Made by a program: the position numbers and the translations under genes. DNA of 35,647 bases from Chlorobiota bacterium (lineage in GTDB: Bacteria; Bacteroidota; Bacteroidia; Bacteroidales; Marinilabiliaceae). The notes beneath the pieces were generated by a model. It did no database searches. It was not told the origin of the DNA and saw nothing but the letters and a program-made list of their open reading frames with translations. Shown here in pieces: positions 1-9,571 of the stretch. Each line of letters starts with the position of its first letter. Position 1 is the stretch's first letter. Location: assembly GCA_013153405.1 (NCBI GenBank), contig JAADEM010000061.1:1-35647 (forward strand), read 5' to 3'.

Positions 1-20
1 TGGCAGATTACAGGATAAAA

Positions 21-66
21 TGTAACAAAAAACAAATCCCCTGACTGCATTACAATCAGGGGATTT
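21..66 (-). terminator. Rho-independent terminator of tRNA-Gln
   Basis: An 11-bp perfect stem (34-44 with 56-66) encloses an 11-nt loop. Read on the minus strand it is followed by a T-rich run (complement of 22-33). It lies 14 bp past the tRNA-Gln 3' end, in the right orientation to end that transcript. Confidence 0.85.
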
Positions 67-79
67 CGTTAAATTTGAG

Positions 80-150
80 TTGTCCCACAAGGATTCGAAC
101 CTTGACTGACAGAACCAAAATCTGTAGTGCTACCATTACACCATGGGACA
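80..150 (-). tRNA. tRNA-Gln (anticodon TTG)
   Basis: On the minus strand a complete cloverleaf can be drawn. The acceptor stem TGTCCCA (144-150) pairs with TGGGACA (81-87), with discriminator A at 80. The anticodon stem ACAGA/TCTGT encloses the loop TTTTGGT, giving UUG for glutamine. The T arm carries GGTTCGAATCC. CCA is not encoded and must be added after transcription. The gene has its own promoter and terminator. Confidence 0.97.
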
Positions 151-178
151 AACACGTGCTTTCCTTTCAAAAGCGATG

Positions 179-186
179 CAAAGATA
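179..186 (-). promoter_or_regulatory. -7 box of the tRNA-Gln promoter
   Basis: The minus strand reads TATCTTTG, a full match to the Bacteroidetes -7 consensus TAnnTTTG, 28 bp upstream of the tRNA 5' end. A weak TTTCG sits about 18 bp further upstream as a possible -33 element. Confidence 0.75.
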
Positions 187-448
187 AACAGTTTTTATAA
201 ATTACGAAACAGAAAAATATTTTTTTGACATTTTTGACATTTTTAACTTTTAAACAGCCTTTCGGCTGGCAATATACTCTGTTTCTGCACACAAAACATT
301 TTACTCATCAGGAACCGGCTGAATTACGCTTGAAATTTTTAGCAAAATATGGTATAAACACAGGCATCCATGAAGTAACAAAATTAATATTTACATAAAC
401 TACCGGCATTAAAGCTCCTGTTGTCACCCATTTTGTAATGCTTTATTC
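187..448. other. Intergenic region without a recognised gene
   Basis: No convincing coding frame was seen. It holds an AT-rich short tandem repeat, TTTTTGACA twice and then a partial third copy (222-247). It also holds a small 5-bp hairpin, CAGCC/GGCTG, at 255-268. Neither has a clear role. Confidence 0.6.
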
Positions 449-479
449 TTTGAATAACCGAAAAGAACAATTAGTTTCG
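449..479 (+). promoter_or_regulatory. Promoter of the DUF2723 gene
   Basis: TTTG (449-452), a 19-bp spacer and TAGTTTCG (472-479) match the Bacteroidetes -33/-7 arrangement with one mismatch in the -7 box. Transcription would start near 486, leaving a leader of about 25 nt before the ATG at 511. Confidence 0.6.
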
Positions 480-510
480 TAGTTCATGACAAATAATAAA
501 ACTACCCGGA

Positions 511-3447
511 ATGATTACAAACAAAAACCTTCAGAGAATATTTTCAGCTGCACTGTTTTTAATTACAGGAGGTGTATTGTTTTCAACAATGGCTCCCAGT
601 GTTAGTTTATGGGACTGTGGAGAATTCATCACATGTATAGCCAAACTTGAAGTGGGTCATCCGCCGGGAGCACCTTTTTATCTTTTACTTGCCAGGCTTT
701 TCACTCTTTTTGCCGGAGATCCGTCGCGCATTGCATTCTGGTCAAATATGCTGTCGGTAGTGGCATCGGCAGCCACTGTAGTGTTGCTTTTTGCCATTCT
801 GGTAAATATGTTTCGTAAATTATTCCCCGAAAATACAGAAACACCGGTTAAATTCCTCAACATTCTTATCCCTGCATTTATAGGGGCAATGGCATTCGGT
901 TTCACCGACACATTCTGGTTCTCGGCTGTTGAATCGGAGGTGTATGCTTTATCTATATTCTTCACGGCACTGGTCATTTGGGCAATTTTCAAATGGGAGG
1001 AATCTTTTGCCCGTAAGGAGAAAGGTTCGGTACGCTGGCTGATTTTCATAAGTTACCTCATGGGTCTTTCCACCGGAGTTCATCTGCTCAACCTGCTTAC
1101 CATTCCTGTTATTCTTCAGATAGTATGGTTCAGATTTCATGACTTTACATGGAAACGTTTTTTTATTTCATTAGGATACGGCTTACTGATACTTGGAATT
1201 ATTCTATTCGGATTTATTCAGAACGGACTGTGGCTGGCAAAAAAGCTTGAACTAATTCTTGTAAACGGTTTCGGTGCTCCGTTTAATTCAGGCCTTGTTC
1301 TTTTTGCAGCGTTACTTTTCGGAGGTCTTTTTTACGGAATATTTAAAACGTACAACAAAAAAAGAAAACTCCATTTTCTTTTACTCAATATCCTGGTATA
1401 CTTCATCGGATACAGTTCATATGCTCTCATCATAATAAGAGCAAATGCCGAAACCCCTATTAACCTGAACAACCCTTCAAACGTTTTTGCCCTTGAAAGT
1501 TTTCTTAACCGTGAACAATACGGAGACAAGCCTTTACTCTACGGCCCGTATTACGGAGCCCAGAGCACAGGAATAACATATAAAACCGACTACCGGCCAG
1601 CAGGTGACAAATATGAAGCTTTTGAAAAAGCCGATAAGTATCTGTACAACGACAAGGACAAAATGCTTTTTCCCAGGATGTTTAGTCCACAGATGAGACA
1701 TATTTACGGTTATCGACAGTGGGCAGGTGTAAAAATAAAAAGTCCCGCACCTCCTACATTTGGACAGAATATGAAATTCCTGTTTGACTATCAACTAGGG
1801 TTCATGTATTTCAGATATTTTATGTGGAACTTCTCGGGACGCCAGAATGACGAACAAGGCGACGGCGGGCCATTACGCGGAAACTGGATTACCGGAATCA
1901 AATCCATTGATGCTGCTCGGCTTGGAAAACGTGACACCCTTAATTACATGGAGGCTGCCAGTAAGGCTCACAACCGGTATTACCTGTTACCCTTCCTGTT
2001 CGGAATAATCGGAATAGTATTTCTGAGTATGCTTGGAAAAAAAGGGAACCATTACCTTCGTGAAATCCTTTTGCTTTTACTCATTACAGGACCCGGTATT
2101 GTTTTTTATCTTAATCAGACCCCCTTTGAGCCCAGGGAACGCGACTATGCTTATGTGGGTTCTTTCTTTGCATATGCAGTTTTCATTGGGTTTGGGGTAT
2201 ACGGATTTATGCATTACATGCGAATTAAACTAAAAAACAGAATCGGAACGATATTAGCCGTTGTTGTATCATTCCTTGCTTTGCCGGTTATACTGCTCGT
2301 AAACAATTACGACGACCATGACCGTTCGAACCGATATCTTGCAAGAAACATGGCCAAAAGCTATCTTAACAGTTGCGAAAACGGTTCTGTTCTTTTCACA
2401 TATGGCGATAACGATACTTATCCGTTATGGTACGCACAGGAAGTTGAAAACGTAAGACCCGATCTCAGAGTTATAAATTACGGCCTGATGGGAGCCGACT
2501 GGTGTGTGATGCAGCTTTACAATAAAATAAATGATGCTCCGCCTCTTGACCTTACCATCAAAAAAGAGCGATATAAAGAGGGAAATCTCGATAATGCACT
2601 TCTTCTTGACAAAAGTAAAGAGTTTGTCGACCTGAAAAAAGTTGTACGGTTTATCGGCAGTGATAAGAAGGAAACAAAACTGCCTTTGCGTAACGGCAGG
2701 TTTATTGACTATTCTCCCACAAGAAACTTCCTTATTGTAAACAATGACTCATCTGCAACCAGATGGACCAACCCTAAAGAGGTACTTTATAAAAACGACA
2801 TCGTAATGCTTGATTTGTTGTCGAACGGATTGACAAAAAGACCGGTATACCTGACTGTCGGCTCATCTCCAGATGTTTACTCAGGACTGAACAGACACCT
2901 GGAACTGCTTATGCCTGTTTTTAAGCTCACACCCGATTCGTCTGCCGGCAACAGAAATGGTTTCATTAAACCTGAACGAATGTACGATATTTATATGAAC
3001 CGGATGAACCTGGGAGAACAGGATAAAGCCTATTATGATTACTTCTCCAGATCAACATTCGATATTATGAGATACCGCGCTTCACTTAACAGGCTCATAT
3101 CAGCGCTATTGAAAGAAGACAAACAAAAAGAAGCTGTTGAAATAATTAAAAGATCGCTTAAAGAATATCCTGTTGAAACCGCCCCATACCACGATGGCAA
3201 TGTTGGTTTTGTAAAACTAATGTGGAAAGCCGGAATGAAGGACGAAGCAGAAAAACTATTCGGATTTCTAACCGATGTACATATACACAATCTGATTTTT
3301 TACGGCTCACAGGATGAAGAATTCCTGTCACTTGTTTCGTATGATGTACAACAGGAGATGAGCTATGAGAAAAAACTGAAAAGGGCATTGCTTGAATGCA
3401 AACAGGATACATTACTTAAACACATATACGACTTTTATAACAAGTAA
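511..3447 (+). CDS. DUF2723 membrane protein, GT-C/TMEM260-like glycosyltransferase candidate
   Basis: The 978-residue product has a large N-terminal part with many hydrophobic segments (roughly residues 10-330 and 490-610) and a soluble C-terminal part. The motifs WDCGEF (34-39, acidic D35 and E38) and HPPGAP (50-55) at the start of the first external loop are typical of DUF2723. A second conserved block begins with YGDNDTYP near residue 631. The last 130 residues look helical and TPR-like. The family resembles GT-C enzymes that use lipid-linked sugars in the membrane, and the eukaryotic relative TMEM260 is a protein O-mannosyltransferase. Donor and acceptor here are unknown, so a role in envelope protein glycosylation is inference. 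It is a single-gene unit with its own promoter and a strong inverted repeat downstream. Confidence 0.85.
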   Translation: MITNKNLQRIFSAALFLITGGVLFSTMAPSVSLWDCGEFITCIAKLEVGHPPGAPFYLLLARLFTLFAGDPSRIAFWSNMLSVVASAATVVLLFAILVNMFRKLFPENTETPVKFLNILIPAFIGAMAFGFTDTFWFSAVESEVYALSIFFTALVIWAIFKWEESFARKEKGSVRWLIFISYLMGLSTGVHLLNLLTIPVILQIVWFRFHDFTWKRFFISLGYGLLILGIILFGFIQNGLWLAKKLELILVNGFGAPFNSGLVLFAALLFGGLFYGIFKTYNKKRKLHFLLLNILVYFIGYSSYALIIIRANAETPINLNNPSNVFALESFLNREQYGDKPLLYGPYYGAQSTGITYKTDYRPAGDKYEAFEKADKYLYNDKDKMLFPRMFSPQMRHIYGYRQWAGVKIKSPAPPTFGQNMKFLFDYQLGFMYFRYFMWNFSGRQNDEQGDGGPLRGNWITGIKSIDAARLGKRDTLNYMEAASKAHNRYYLLPFLFGIIGIVFLSMLGKKGNHYLREILLLLLITGPGIVFYLNQTPFEPRERDYAYVGSFFAYAVFIGFGVYGFMHYMRIKLKNRIGTILAVVVSFLALPVILLVNNYDDHDRSNRYLARNMAKSYLNSCENGSVLFTYGDNDTYPLWYAQEVENVRPDLRVINYGLMGADWCVMQLYNKINDAPPLDLTIKKERYKEGNLDNALLLDKSKEFVDLKKVVRFIGSDKKETKLPLRNGRFIDYSPTRNFLIVNNDSSATRWTNPKEVLYKNDIVMLDLLSNGLTKRPVYLTVGSSPDVYSGLNRHLELLMPVFKLTPDSSAGNRNGFIKPERMYDIYMNRMNLGEQDKAYYDYFSRSTFDIMRYRASLNRLISALLKEDKQKEAVEIIKRSLKEYPVETAPYHDGNVGFVKLMWKAGMKDEAEKLFGFLTDVHIHNLIFYGSQDEEFLSLVSYDVQQEMSYEKKLKRALLECKQDTLLKHIYDFYNK

Positions 3448-3457
3448 ACACAGAATA

Positions 3458-3538
3458 AAAAAGGCTGTTCAGACACAACACATAATCTACTGGTGAGTAA
3501 TCCATTTTAAAAATACTGTTTGTCTGAACAGCCTTTTT
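3458..3538. terminator. 18-bp inverted repeat between convergent genes, likely bidirectional terminator
   Basis: Positions 3458-3475 and 3521-3538 are perfect reverse complements over 18 bp, ending in a T run on both strands. The 45-nt loop is unusually long for a terminator. The site lies between the stop of the DUF2723 gene (3447) and the stop of the TolC-like gene (3553), as expected for a shared terminator. Confidence 0.7.
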
Positions 3539-3552
3539 ATATTATAAGTATT

Positions 3553-4896
3553 CTAAAGTTTAAGGGGGAGTCCTCTGTAAAAATCAAGGATCTTCATTCT
3601 TAGAAGGTACTCATACTTAGCCTGAAGCATGTTGGACTGAGCTTTCAGGTAATCGGTTTTTGCAACATTATAATCAACTGAATTCACCATCCCAACGTTA
3701 AATTTCTCCTGAGTATACCGAAACGATTCACTGTACGATTCAACAGCATCATAACTTGATTGATACTTCTTAAATGCCGCAACAGCATCTGCATAAGCTT
3801 TCTGAATATCTTTACGCAGGTTCAGTTTCTCCTGTTCAAGCCTGTAACGTGCATCTATCACGCCGAGCTGAGCATTTTTCACACTGTTGCGGACCTGCAT
3901 CTTATTGAAAAGAGGAATCCTCAAAGATGCCCCGATATAGTAATTACGGGTGGATTCAAGCTGATCCCATAATGGACGGTTATATCCGTTAGGGTCATCA
4001 TTAAGCCAGTTGGCATTAGCTCCCAGTCCGAAATTCAGACTCAGATTCGGATAATAACCTCCTTTTGCCATTTTAAGCTCATACTCTGAACTTTGAAGTG
4101 TATACTCATAACCTTTTATCTGAGGCATAATATCCAGAGCCTTTGCATAAATATCCTCCGGAGGTTCAGGCAACCCGGTTGCTGTTTCTCCTATCACGGG
4201 AGTAACAATATCAAAGTTTCTGGTATCTTTTAAATCAAGCAACTGAGCAAGATTCAGCAACGAAATGGACAGATTGTTCTCTTGCATGGTAACATTCAAC
4301 TGTTCTTTAGCTGCCTGCGATTTTATTTCAAGATATTTTCCCTTTGCAAGCTTCCCGGCATCTACAAGTTCTTTAGTTCTTTTCACTTGAAGTTCGGTAG
4401 TCCGTAACTGCTCTTTAGCAACATTCAGCAATTCTTTATCGAACAATATCTGTAGATAGTATCCGGTTATCTGTAATGAAATATCATTCTTTATCTTTTC
4501 GGTGGTTTTCATTGCAGCCAACAGGTTAAGCTGATCTCTTTTAATGGCATTATTGAGGCTCAGCCCTTTAAACAGAGACACATTACTACCCACTCCGGTA
4601 TTAAAAGACTGGGTGTTACGATCCACATTGGTTGCTTCCTGCTGTATCCAGGTATAACCGAAATTGAAATTATAACCCATTTGAGCATTCAGGTCAGGCA
4701 GCCTGTTCATTCTGCTTTGGTTCAGTTGTGTCTCCTGATGTTTTGTGTTCAAGACCTGACGTTTAATAGAAATATTGTTGTCATATGCATAATTTATGCA
4801 CTTTTCGAGCGACCAGACTGCTGTTGTATCCTGTGCCCCGGTTTTAAGCAGTGGTACCATTAAAAACAGAATAATAGAAAATATTTTTGTCTTCAT
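3553..4896 (-). CDS. TolC-family outer-membrane efflux channel
   Basis: This is the outer-membrane exit duct of the export operon. With the start at 4896 the product has 447 residues and begins with a clear signal peptide (MKTKIFSIILFLM..., cleavage near residue 22 after GAQ). The open frame extends upstream to 5019, but that extension is not signal-like and overlaps the adaptor gene, so the internal ATG is preferred. The rest shows the two similar halves of long amphipathic helices typical of outer membrane efflux proteins, including the AxKxxxxxGxxxxxDY-type segment near the C terminus. It is the last gene of the operon, 97 bp after the adaptor. The substrate is unknown. Confidence 0.92.
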   Translation of the reverse strand: MKTKIFSIILFLMVPLLKTGAQDTTAVWSLEKCINYAYDNNISIKRQVLNTKHQETQLNQSRMNRLPDLNAQMGYNFNFGYTWIQQEATNVDRNTQSFNTGVGSNVSLFKGLSLNNAIKRDQLNLLAAMKTTEKIKNDISLQITGYYLQILFDKELLNVAKEQLRTTELQVKRTKELVDAGKLAKGKYLEIKSQAAKEQLNVTMQENNLSISLLNLAQLLDLKDTRNFDIVTPVIGETATGLPEPPEDIYAKALDIMPQIKGYEYTLQSSEYELKMAKGGYYPNLSLNFGLGANANWLNDDPNGYNRPLWDQLESTRNYYIGASLRIPLFNKMQVRNSVKNAQLGVIDARYRLEQEKLNLRKDIQKAYADAVAAFKKYQSSYDAVESYSESFRYTQEKFNVGMVNSVDYNVAKTDYLKAQSNMLQAKYEYLLRMKILDFYRGLPLKL

Positions 4897-4993
4897 CTTT
4901 TTCAGATATTTTAAATTTATCAAACAGCTAACATATAAGCCAGACCTAACAGAATCAAAGTTGTTTTGTTTATCTGGTTTCGTACATAAACAA

Positions 4994-6073
4994 TTACATC
5001 GGGACCTTAATTTTATCATCCTGTTTCAACCCGCTTAATATTTCAACATTTATACCGTCAGAAAGACCGGTTTTTATATCCCTTCGTTTAAAAGTCTGTT
5101 CACCCGTTTCAACCTCAACATAAGTAGTGTCGTTTGAAAACTGAAGCAGTTTTTCACTCACCGACAAAACACTGTCACGACGATCGAGAACAATATCGGC
5201 AGTTGCACTGTATCCGGCCCGTATAAATTTATTATCTTTTAACTTAACATCTGCTTTAATTTCAAACTGTATAGCTCCGTTTTCCTCAACACCCTTGGGT
5301 GCAATATATTCTAGTACAGCTTTAAATGTATCCTCTTCGAGTGCCCCGATGGAAAGAAGCAGGTTCATTCCTTTTTTTATTTTACCCACTTCGGTTTCAT
5401 CCACCTTTCCTTTAAAAATCATATCGCCCATATTGGCCACAACAGCAACGGTGGTACCATCGTTAAAAGTATTACTTTTTATTACTGAATTCCCTACTTC
5501 CACGGGCACATCAAGCACCATTCCCTCTACTGTCGATTTTATCAGTGTATTGGTTTGTGAACCCATGCTTTTTGTTACACCCTCCTTAATAAGTTGCAAA
5601 TGGTCATATGCCGCCTGTTTATTCTCTTTTGCAGTTTCATATTTTAATTTCTGGGAAAGGAACTCAGATTCGGGAATAACACCTTTTTCGTAAAGCTCTT
5701 TTTCACGATTAAATTCTATCTCCGCATTTTTAAAATTTATTTCGGCTATACGAAGCTGCGACTCGGCATTATTCACCTGTATCATCTCAGGTATAATTTG
5801 TATCTTGGCTATCAAGTCACCTTTTTTCACCATATCACCCGGCTCCACATAAAGCTCTTGTATTATACCCGACTCCTGCGGTTTTATTTCAATCTCTTTG
5901 CGCGGAACAACCGATCCGGTAGCGACCGTTTTTTCAACGATATCACGATACTCCGGACTCTCGGTTTTATAAACTACCGGATCTGCTTTTGATTGCTCAT
6001 ACAAGTAATAAAAAACCCAGAATACCAACCCTAAGAAAACCAGAAACAACCCTGCTTTTAAAAACTTTTTCAT
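4994..6073 (-). CDS. HlyD/MacA-like periplasmic adaptor subunit
   Basis: This 359-residue membrane-fusion protein should bridge the inner-membrane ABC permeases and the TolC-like channel. An N-terminal membrane anchor spans about residues 7-24. A biotinyl-lipoyl-like half-motif follows (GIIQELYVEPGDMVKKGDLI, 69-88). An alpha-helical hairpin covers about 100-160, then the second lipoyl half (STVEGMVLDVPVEVGNSV) and beta-barrel and membrane-proximal domains to the end. The helical hairpin is short, as in MacA. It is encoded 119 bp after the second permease and 97 bp before the channel gene. Adaptors of RND pumps look similar, but the adjacent ABC genes favour a MacA-like role. Confidence 0.92.
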   Translation of the reverse strand: MKKFLKAGLFLVFLGLVFWVFYYLYEQSKADPVVYKTESPEYRDIVEKTVATGSVVPRKEIEIKPQESGIIQELYVEPGDMVKKGDLIAKIQIIPEMIQVNNAESQLRIAEINFKNAEIEFNREKELYEKGVIPESEFLSQKLKYETAKENKQAAYDHLQLIKEGVTKSMGSQTNTLIKSTVEGMVLDVPVEVGNSVIKSNTFNDGTTVAVVANMGDMIFKGKVDETEVGKIKKGMNLLLSIGALEEDTFKAVLEYIAPKGVEENGAIQFEIKADVKLKDNKFIRAGYSATADIVLDRRDSVLSVSEKLLQFSNDTTYVEVETGEQTFKRRDIKTGLSDGINVEILSGLKQDDKIKVPM

Positions 6074-6192
6074 TTTGATTCAGTTTATATTGTTTTACTT
6101 AATTTTTTGACCATTTAGCCATTAACTGATAACTTTTTGTTTTATGACTTAACCATTTTACAGCATAACACATCAACCACAAAGCCCCGGAA

Positions 6193-7467
6193 TCATTCAT
6201 GTCTCAACGCCTCTATCGGTTTAATCTGTACGGCTTTTCTGGCAGGAATAAGTCCGGCAACCACTCCGGTAACAATCAATATTACAAAAGCACTTACTGC
6301 TACCACAACACCTATTTCAGGATTAATAAAGAACATCTCATCCTCACCCTGTCCCGCGTTCTGTTCTATGGCCGTACTTACCAGCTTCAGAACCATAGTT
6401 CCGAACGCCAGCCCTACAAATCCCGCAATTGTTGTAAGAAACACCGATTCGGTAATTATCTGACTTATTATGGTCCACGGACGGGCTCCGATTGCCCTCT
6501 GTATACCAATCTCTTTTGTACGTTCCTTTACAATTACCAGCATAATATTACTCACACCCACTGCTCCTGCAATAAGGGTTCCTATACCTACGATCCAAAT
6601 CAGCAGGTTGATACCAATAAAAACATAACCAATTGTTCTGACCTCTTTTTCAAGGTTAAAATTGCCAATTGCTCCCTGATCCGACGGAGCTATCTTATGC
6701 TGTTTTTTTAGAACATTTATCACTTTATCAAGAACCTTATCCACCGGATAACCTTTTTTGGCGGTCATGGCAAAATAGTGTACCCTGTCGCCGTAGTTGA
6801 AAGTGTGCTGCATGGTTGTGAAAGGCAGATAAATACTCTCCTTCTTGTCCGAACCGATATTTATTTTAGGATTTTTCGATCTGAAAACACCTATTACTTT
6901 AAAGTATACACCATTAACTCTAAGGTATTTGCCCACCGGATCTTCTCCTTCGTCGAACATCACTTCGTAAACCCTTTCGCCTATTATACAAACTTTACGT
7001 TTTTCACTTATATCATCATTGTTTATGTATCGACCGTATACCATTACACAAGGATCTATTTTACGATATGAAGGATAATCACCATTTATACTGAACGATG
7101 CCGCTTTTTTCCCTCTCACAACATTTTCTCCTCTGTTAATCTTCCAACCTGACAGACGCGGAGCAATCACATCAAGTTCAGGAACCTGATCGCGAAGTGT
7201 CTGCATATCCTTATTGGTAAAATTCCAGTCCCTTCCTCTTTTGAATCCTTTGTAAGGAACAGTTGTTGATTGAGTCCAGACGAAAGCACTGTTTGTTGCA
7301 AAATCCTTTACTCCTTCATAAACACCGTTTTTTAGTCCATTACCGGCACCAATCATCACAACAAGCATAAAAATTCCCCAGAACACACCGAATGCCGTTA
7401 GTGCACTTCGCAATTTGTTTTTTTTAATTGCGCTGATTATTTCATGCCATCTGTCTCTGTCGAACAT
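6193..7467 (-). CDS. MacB/FtsX-like ABC transporter permease (second of two)
   Basis: The 424-residue product has the MacB-type permease layout. A first transmembrane helix (about residues 20-42, after KKNKLRSALTAFGVFWGIF) is followed by a large periplasmic MacB_PCD domain (about 45-270), then three C-terminal helices that form the FtsX domain. The cytoplasmic coupling segment KERTKEIGIQRAIGARPWTI is typical of the family. There is no ATPase domain, so the separate ATPase gene must energise it. It is homologous to the other permease in this operon and probably forms a heterodimer with it. Such transporters move substrates from the periplasm through the TolC-like duct by a mechanotransmission mechanism. 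The substrate cannot be told from sequence. Confidence 0.93.
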   Translation of the reverse strand: MFDRDRWHEIISAIKKNKLRSALTAFGVFWGIFMLVVMIGAGNGLKNGVYEGVKDFATNSAFVWTQSTTVPYKGFKRGRDWNFTNKDMQTLRDQVPELDVIAPRLSGWKINRGENVVRGKKAASFSINGDYPSYRKIDPCVMVYGRYINNDDISEKRKVCIIGERVYEVMFDEGEDPVGKYLRVNGVYFKVIGVFRSKNPKINIGSDKKESIYLPFTTMQHTFNYGDRVHYFAMTAKKGYPVDKVLDKVINVLKKQHKIAPSDQGAIGNFNLEKEVRTIGYVFIGINLLIWIVGIGTLIAGAVGVSNIMLVIVKERTKEIGIQRAIGARPWTIISQIITESVFLTTIAGFVGLAFGTMVLKLVSTAIEQNAGQGEDEMFFINPEIGVVVAVSAFVILIVTGVVAGLIPARKAVQIKPIEALRHE

Positions 7468-7573
7468 AGTTTAAATACTAAAGTAATGAACAATTAATTC
7501 CTGTTTTATTCTGATTATCAATCCGGCAAAAGCACTGTTGTAACAACGTTGCCGTAAAACATCTATAATATTG

Positions 7574-8827
7574 CTATTCATCGTGCAACGCTTCAATAGG
7601 TTTAATTGCAGCAGCCCTTTTGGCAGGCACATAACCGGCAATAAGGCCCGCAAGTATCAGCACAAGTGTTGCTGTAATAGCAATATTAAAATCAGCCGAC
7701 GGATGATTAAAAATATAATTCATTTGATCGGCACCATTTTCAATGGCTTTACTTACAATCTTGTCTACAATAAACAAGACCCCCATTCCAAGCAGCAAAC
7801 CTGTAAAGCCGGCAATGCTTGTAATCAGTATCGATTCCGAAAGAATAAGCCGGACAACAGAACCGGGTGAAGCACCGATGGCCTTACGTATACCTATCTC
7901 TTTTGTACGTTCCTTAACAAGAATTATCATAATATTGCTGACCCCGACAATTCCTGCTATAATAGTCATCACACCAATTACCCATATAAAACCGTTTATT
8001 CCTGCAAATGCACCCTGAGCCTGCTTAAAATGTTCAAGTGTATTATTCACATAAATGGCTTTCTTATCATCAACCGAAAACCTGTGTTTCCGGGCAAGGA
8101 GGTTTCTCAGCTGATTTTCTATTTTTTTGTTTCCTGCAACAGTTGTTGCTTCTGTTGAGATAGCTAAATTGCGTATTTTATTTCCACCGTTAAACACACG
8201 TTGTCCGGTCGAAAGAGGAATATAAATATCTTTGCTTTTTTTGTCTTCGGGGTCTGTAAAAACACCTACTATTTTAAACGGAATTCCACCAAGCTTAATA
8301 TACTTTCCAACCGGCTTATCAACGCCCTTCATGAGTACATCCACTATTGGTTCTGACACCACAGCCACCTTTCGGAAATATTTAGTATCATAATAGTTCA
8401 GAAACCGGCCTTTGTTGAAATCCATAATCTTTATTTTACCAAATTCGGGCATCACACAAGTAACGTTATACTTACCATACTCATTTTTGTACGTCACCAT
8501 AAGTTCATCGAACAGATACAGCCGTCCCGAAATATTATCAATCCCCGACAATTTCTGCTTAAGCATATCATAATCCTCGTTAGTGAACTGAATACGGCGA
8601 CCGGCCTTCAGCCCGTCGTAAGATTCCGATGTTTTTCCACTGTATACCCATATTGAATTTTTAACCGTATTCGAAAAGTTATATTCCATACCGTGCTCAA
8701 GCCCTTTACCCGAGCCAAGAAGAATAATAAGCATAAATATTCCCCACGAAACACTAAAACCGGTCATTATGGCACGCAGTTTATTCTGTTTCAGAGTTGA
8801 TATTATTTCTTCAAAATAATCTATCAT
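7574..8827 (-). CDS. MacB/FtsX-like ABC transporter permease (first of two)
   Basis: This 417-residue paralogue of the neighbouring permease has the same order of parts: a helix near residues 20-42, a periplasmic MacB_PCD domain, and three C-terminal helices with the coupling motif KERTKEIGIRKAIGASPGSV. It starts 24 bp after the ATPase gene and ends 106 bp before the second permease gene, so the two are co-transcribed. Both end in the same type of tail (PIEALHDE and PIEALRHE), which supports an origin by duplication. As in other Bacteroidetes, the E. coli MacB fusion is split here into one ATPase and two permeases. Confidence 0.93.
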   Translation of the reverse strand: MIDYFEEIISTLKQNKLRAIMTGFSVSWGIFMLIILLGSGKGLEHGMEYNFSNTVKNSIWVYSGKTSESYDGLKAGRRIQFTNEDYDMLKQKLSGIDNISGRLYLFDELMVTYKNEYGKYNVTCVMPEFGKIKIMDFNKGRFLNYYDTKYFRKVAVVSEPIVDVLMKGVDKPVGKYIKLGGIPFKIVGVFTDPEDKKSKDIYIPLSTGQRVFNGGNKIRNLAISTEATTVAGNKKIENQLRNLLARKHRFSVDDKKAIYVNNTLEHFKQAQGAFAGINGFIWVIGVMTIIAGIVGVSNIMIILVKERTKEIGIRKAIGASPGSVVRLILSESILITSIAGFTGLLLGMGVLFIVDKIVSKAIENGADQMNYIFNHPSADFNIAITATLVLILAGLIAGYVPAKRAAAIKPIEALHDE

Positions 8828-8851
8828 AGTTTTGGAGTCAGTATTTATGAA

Positions 8852-9571
8852 TTAACCTGCAACAGCTGATGTTTCCGCCCCCGTATTTACAGATTCTCCG
8901 GACTCAATAAGTCCGTCTCTGAGACGGATTATGCGCTGGGTCCTGTCAGCAATATCAGTTTCGTGTGTTACAATTATAACTGTGATGCCGGATTCATTTA
9001 CTTCGTGAAGAATATCCATCACCTCATACGATGTTTGTGTATCCAGAGCTCCTGTTGGTTCATCGGCCAGGATTATTTTTGGCTTCGAGATTAATGCCCG
9101 TGCTATCGCGATACGTTGCTTCTGGCCCCCCGACATTTCCGACGGAAGATGATGGGCCCACTCTTTAAGCCCCATACGATCTAAGTACTCAAGTGCTATC
9201 GCGTTTCTTTTCTTACGATTTACGTTCTGATAATACAACGGAAGAGCAACATTCTCCAGTGCCGTTTTAAATGAGATAAGATTAAACGACTGAAAAATAA
9301 ACCCGATATATTTATTCCTGAACTGCGCAGCTTTTTTCTCGCTCATTTTACGTATGAGGATATCGTTAAGATAATAAGCTCCTTCATCGTAATTATCGAG
9401 AATACCCAGAATATTAAGCAATGTGGATTTCCCCGAACCCGATGATCCCATAATCGCAACCATCTCTCCCTCTTCAATATTCATGTCGATACCTTTTAAA
9501 ACATGAAGAGAGTTTTTTCCCATAACATATGATTTATGAAGATTCTCTAACCGTATGATTTTATTACTCAT
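8852..9571 (-). CDS. ABC exporter ATPase, MacB/LolD type
   Basis: The 239-residue ATP-binding subunit contains all nucleotide-binding motifs: Walker [10 protein letters not shown] (42-50), Q-loop Q94, signature SGGQ (147-150), Walker B IILADE (166-171) and the switch histidine H203. This length and the LNILGILD segment after Walker A are typical of the MacB/LolD group. It is the first gene of the five-gene operon and hydrolyses ATP in the cytoplasm to drive the two permeases. No strong -7 box was found in the 348 bp upstream, so the operon promoter remains unplaced. Confidence 0.95.
   Translation of the reverse strand: MSNKIIRLENLHKSYVMGKNSLHVLKGIDMNIEEGEMVAIMGSSGSGKSTLLNILGILDNYDEGAYYLNDILIRKMSEKKAAQFRNKYIGFIFQSFNLISFKTALENVALPLYYQNVNRKKRNAIALEYLDRMGLKEWAHHLPSEMSGGQKQRIAIARALISKPKIILADEPTGALDTQTSYEVMDILHEVNESGITVIIVTHETDIADRTQRIIRLRDGLIESGESVNTGAETSAVAG

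Noticed and set aside
222-247. Short tandem repeat TTTTTGACA near the left end.
   Set aside because: Fewer than three copies in an AT-rich stretch, with no spacer-repeat structure. It is not CRISPR-like and probably has no function.
4897-5019. N-terminal extension of the TolC-like protein.
   Set aside because: The extension overlaps the adaptor gene and lacks secretory features, while the internal ATG at 4896 gives a clean signal peptide.
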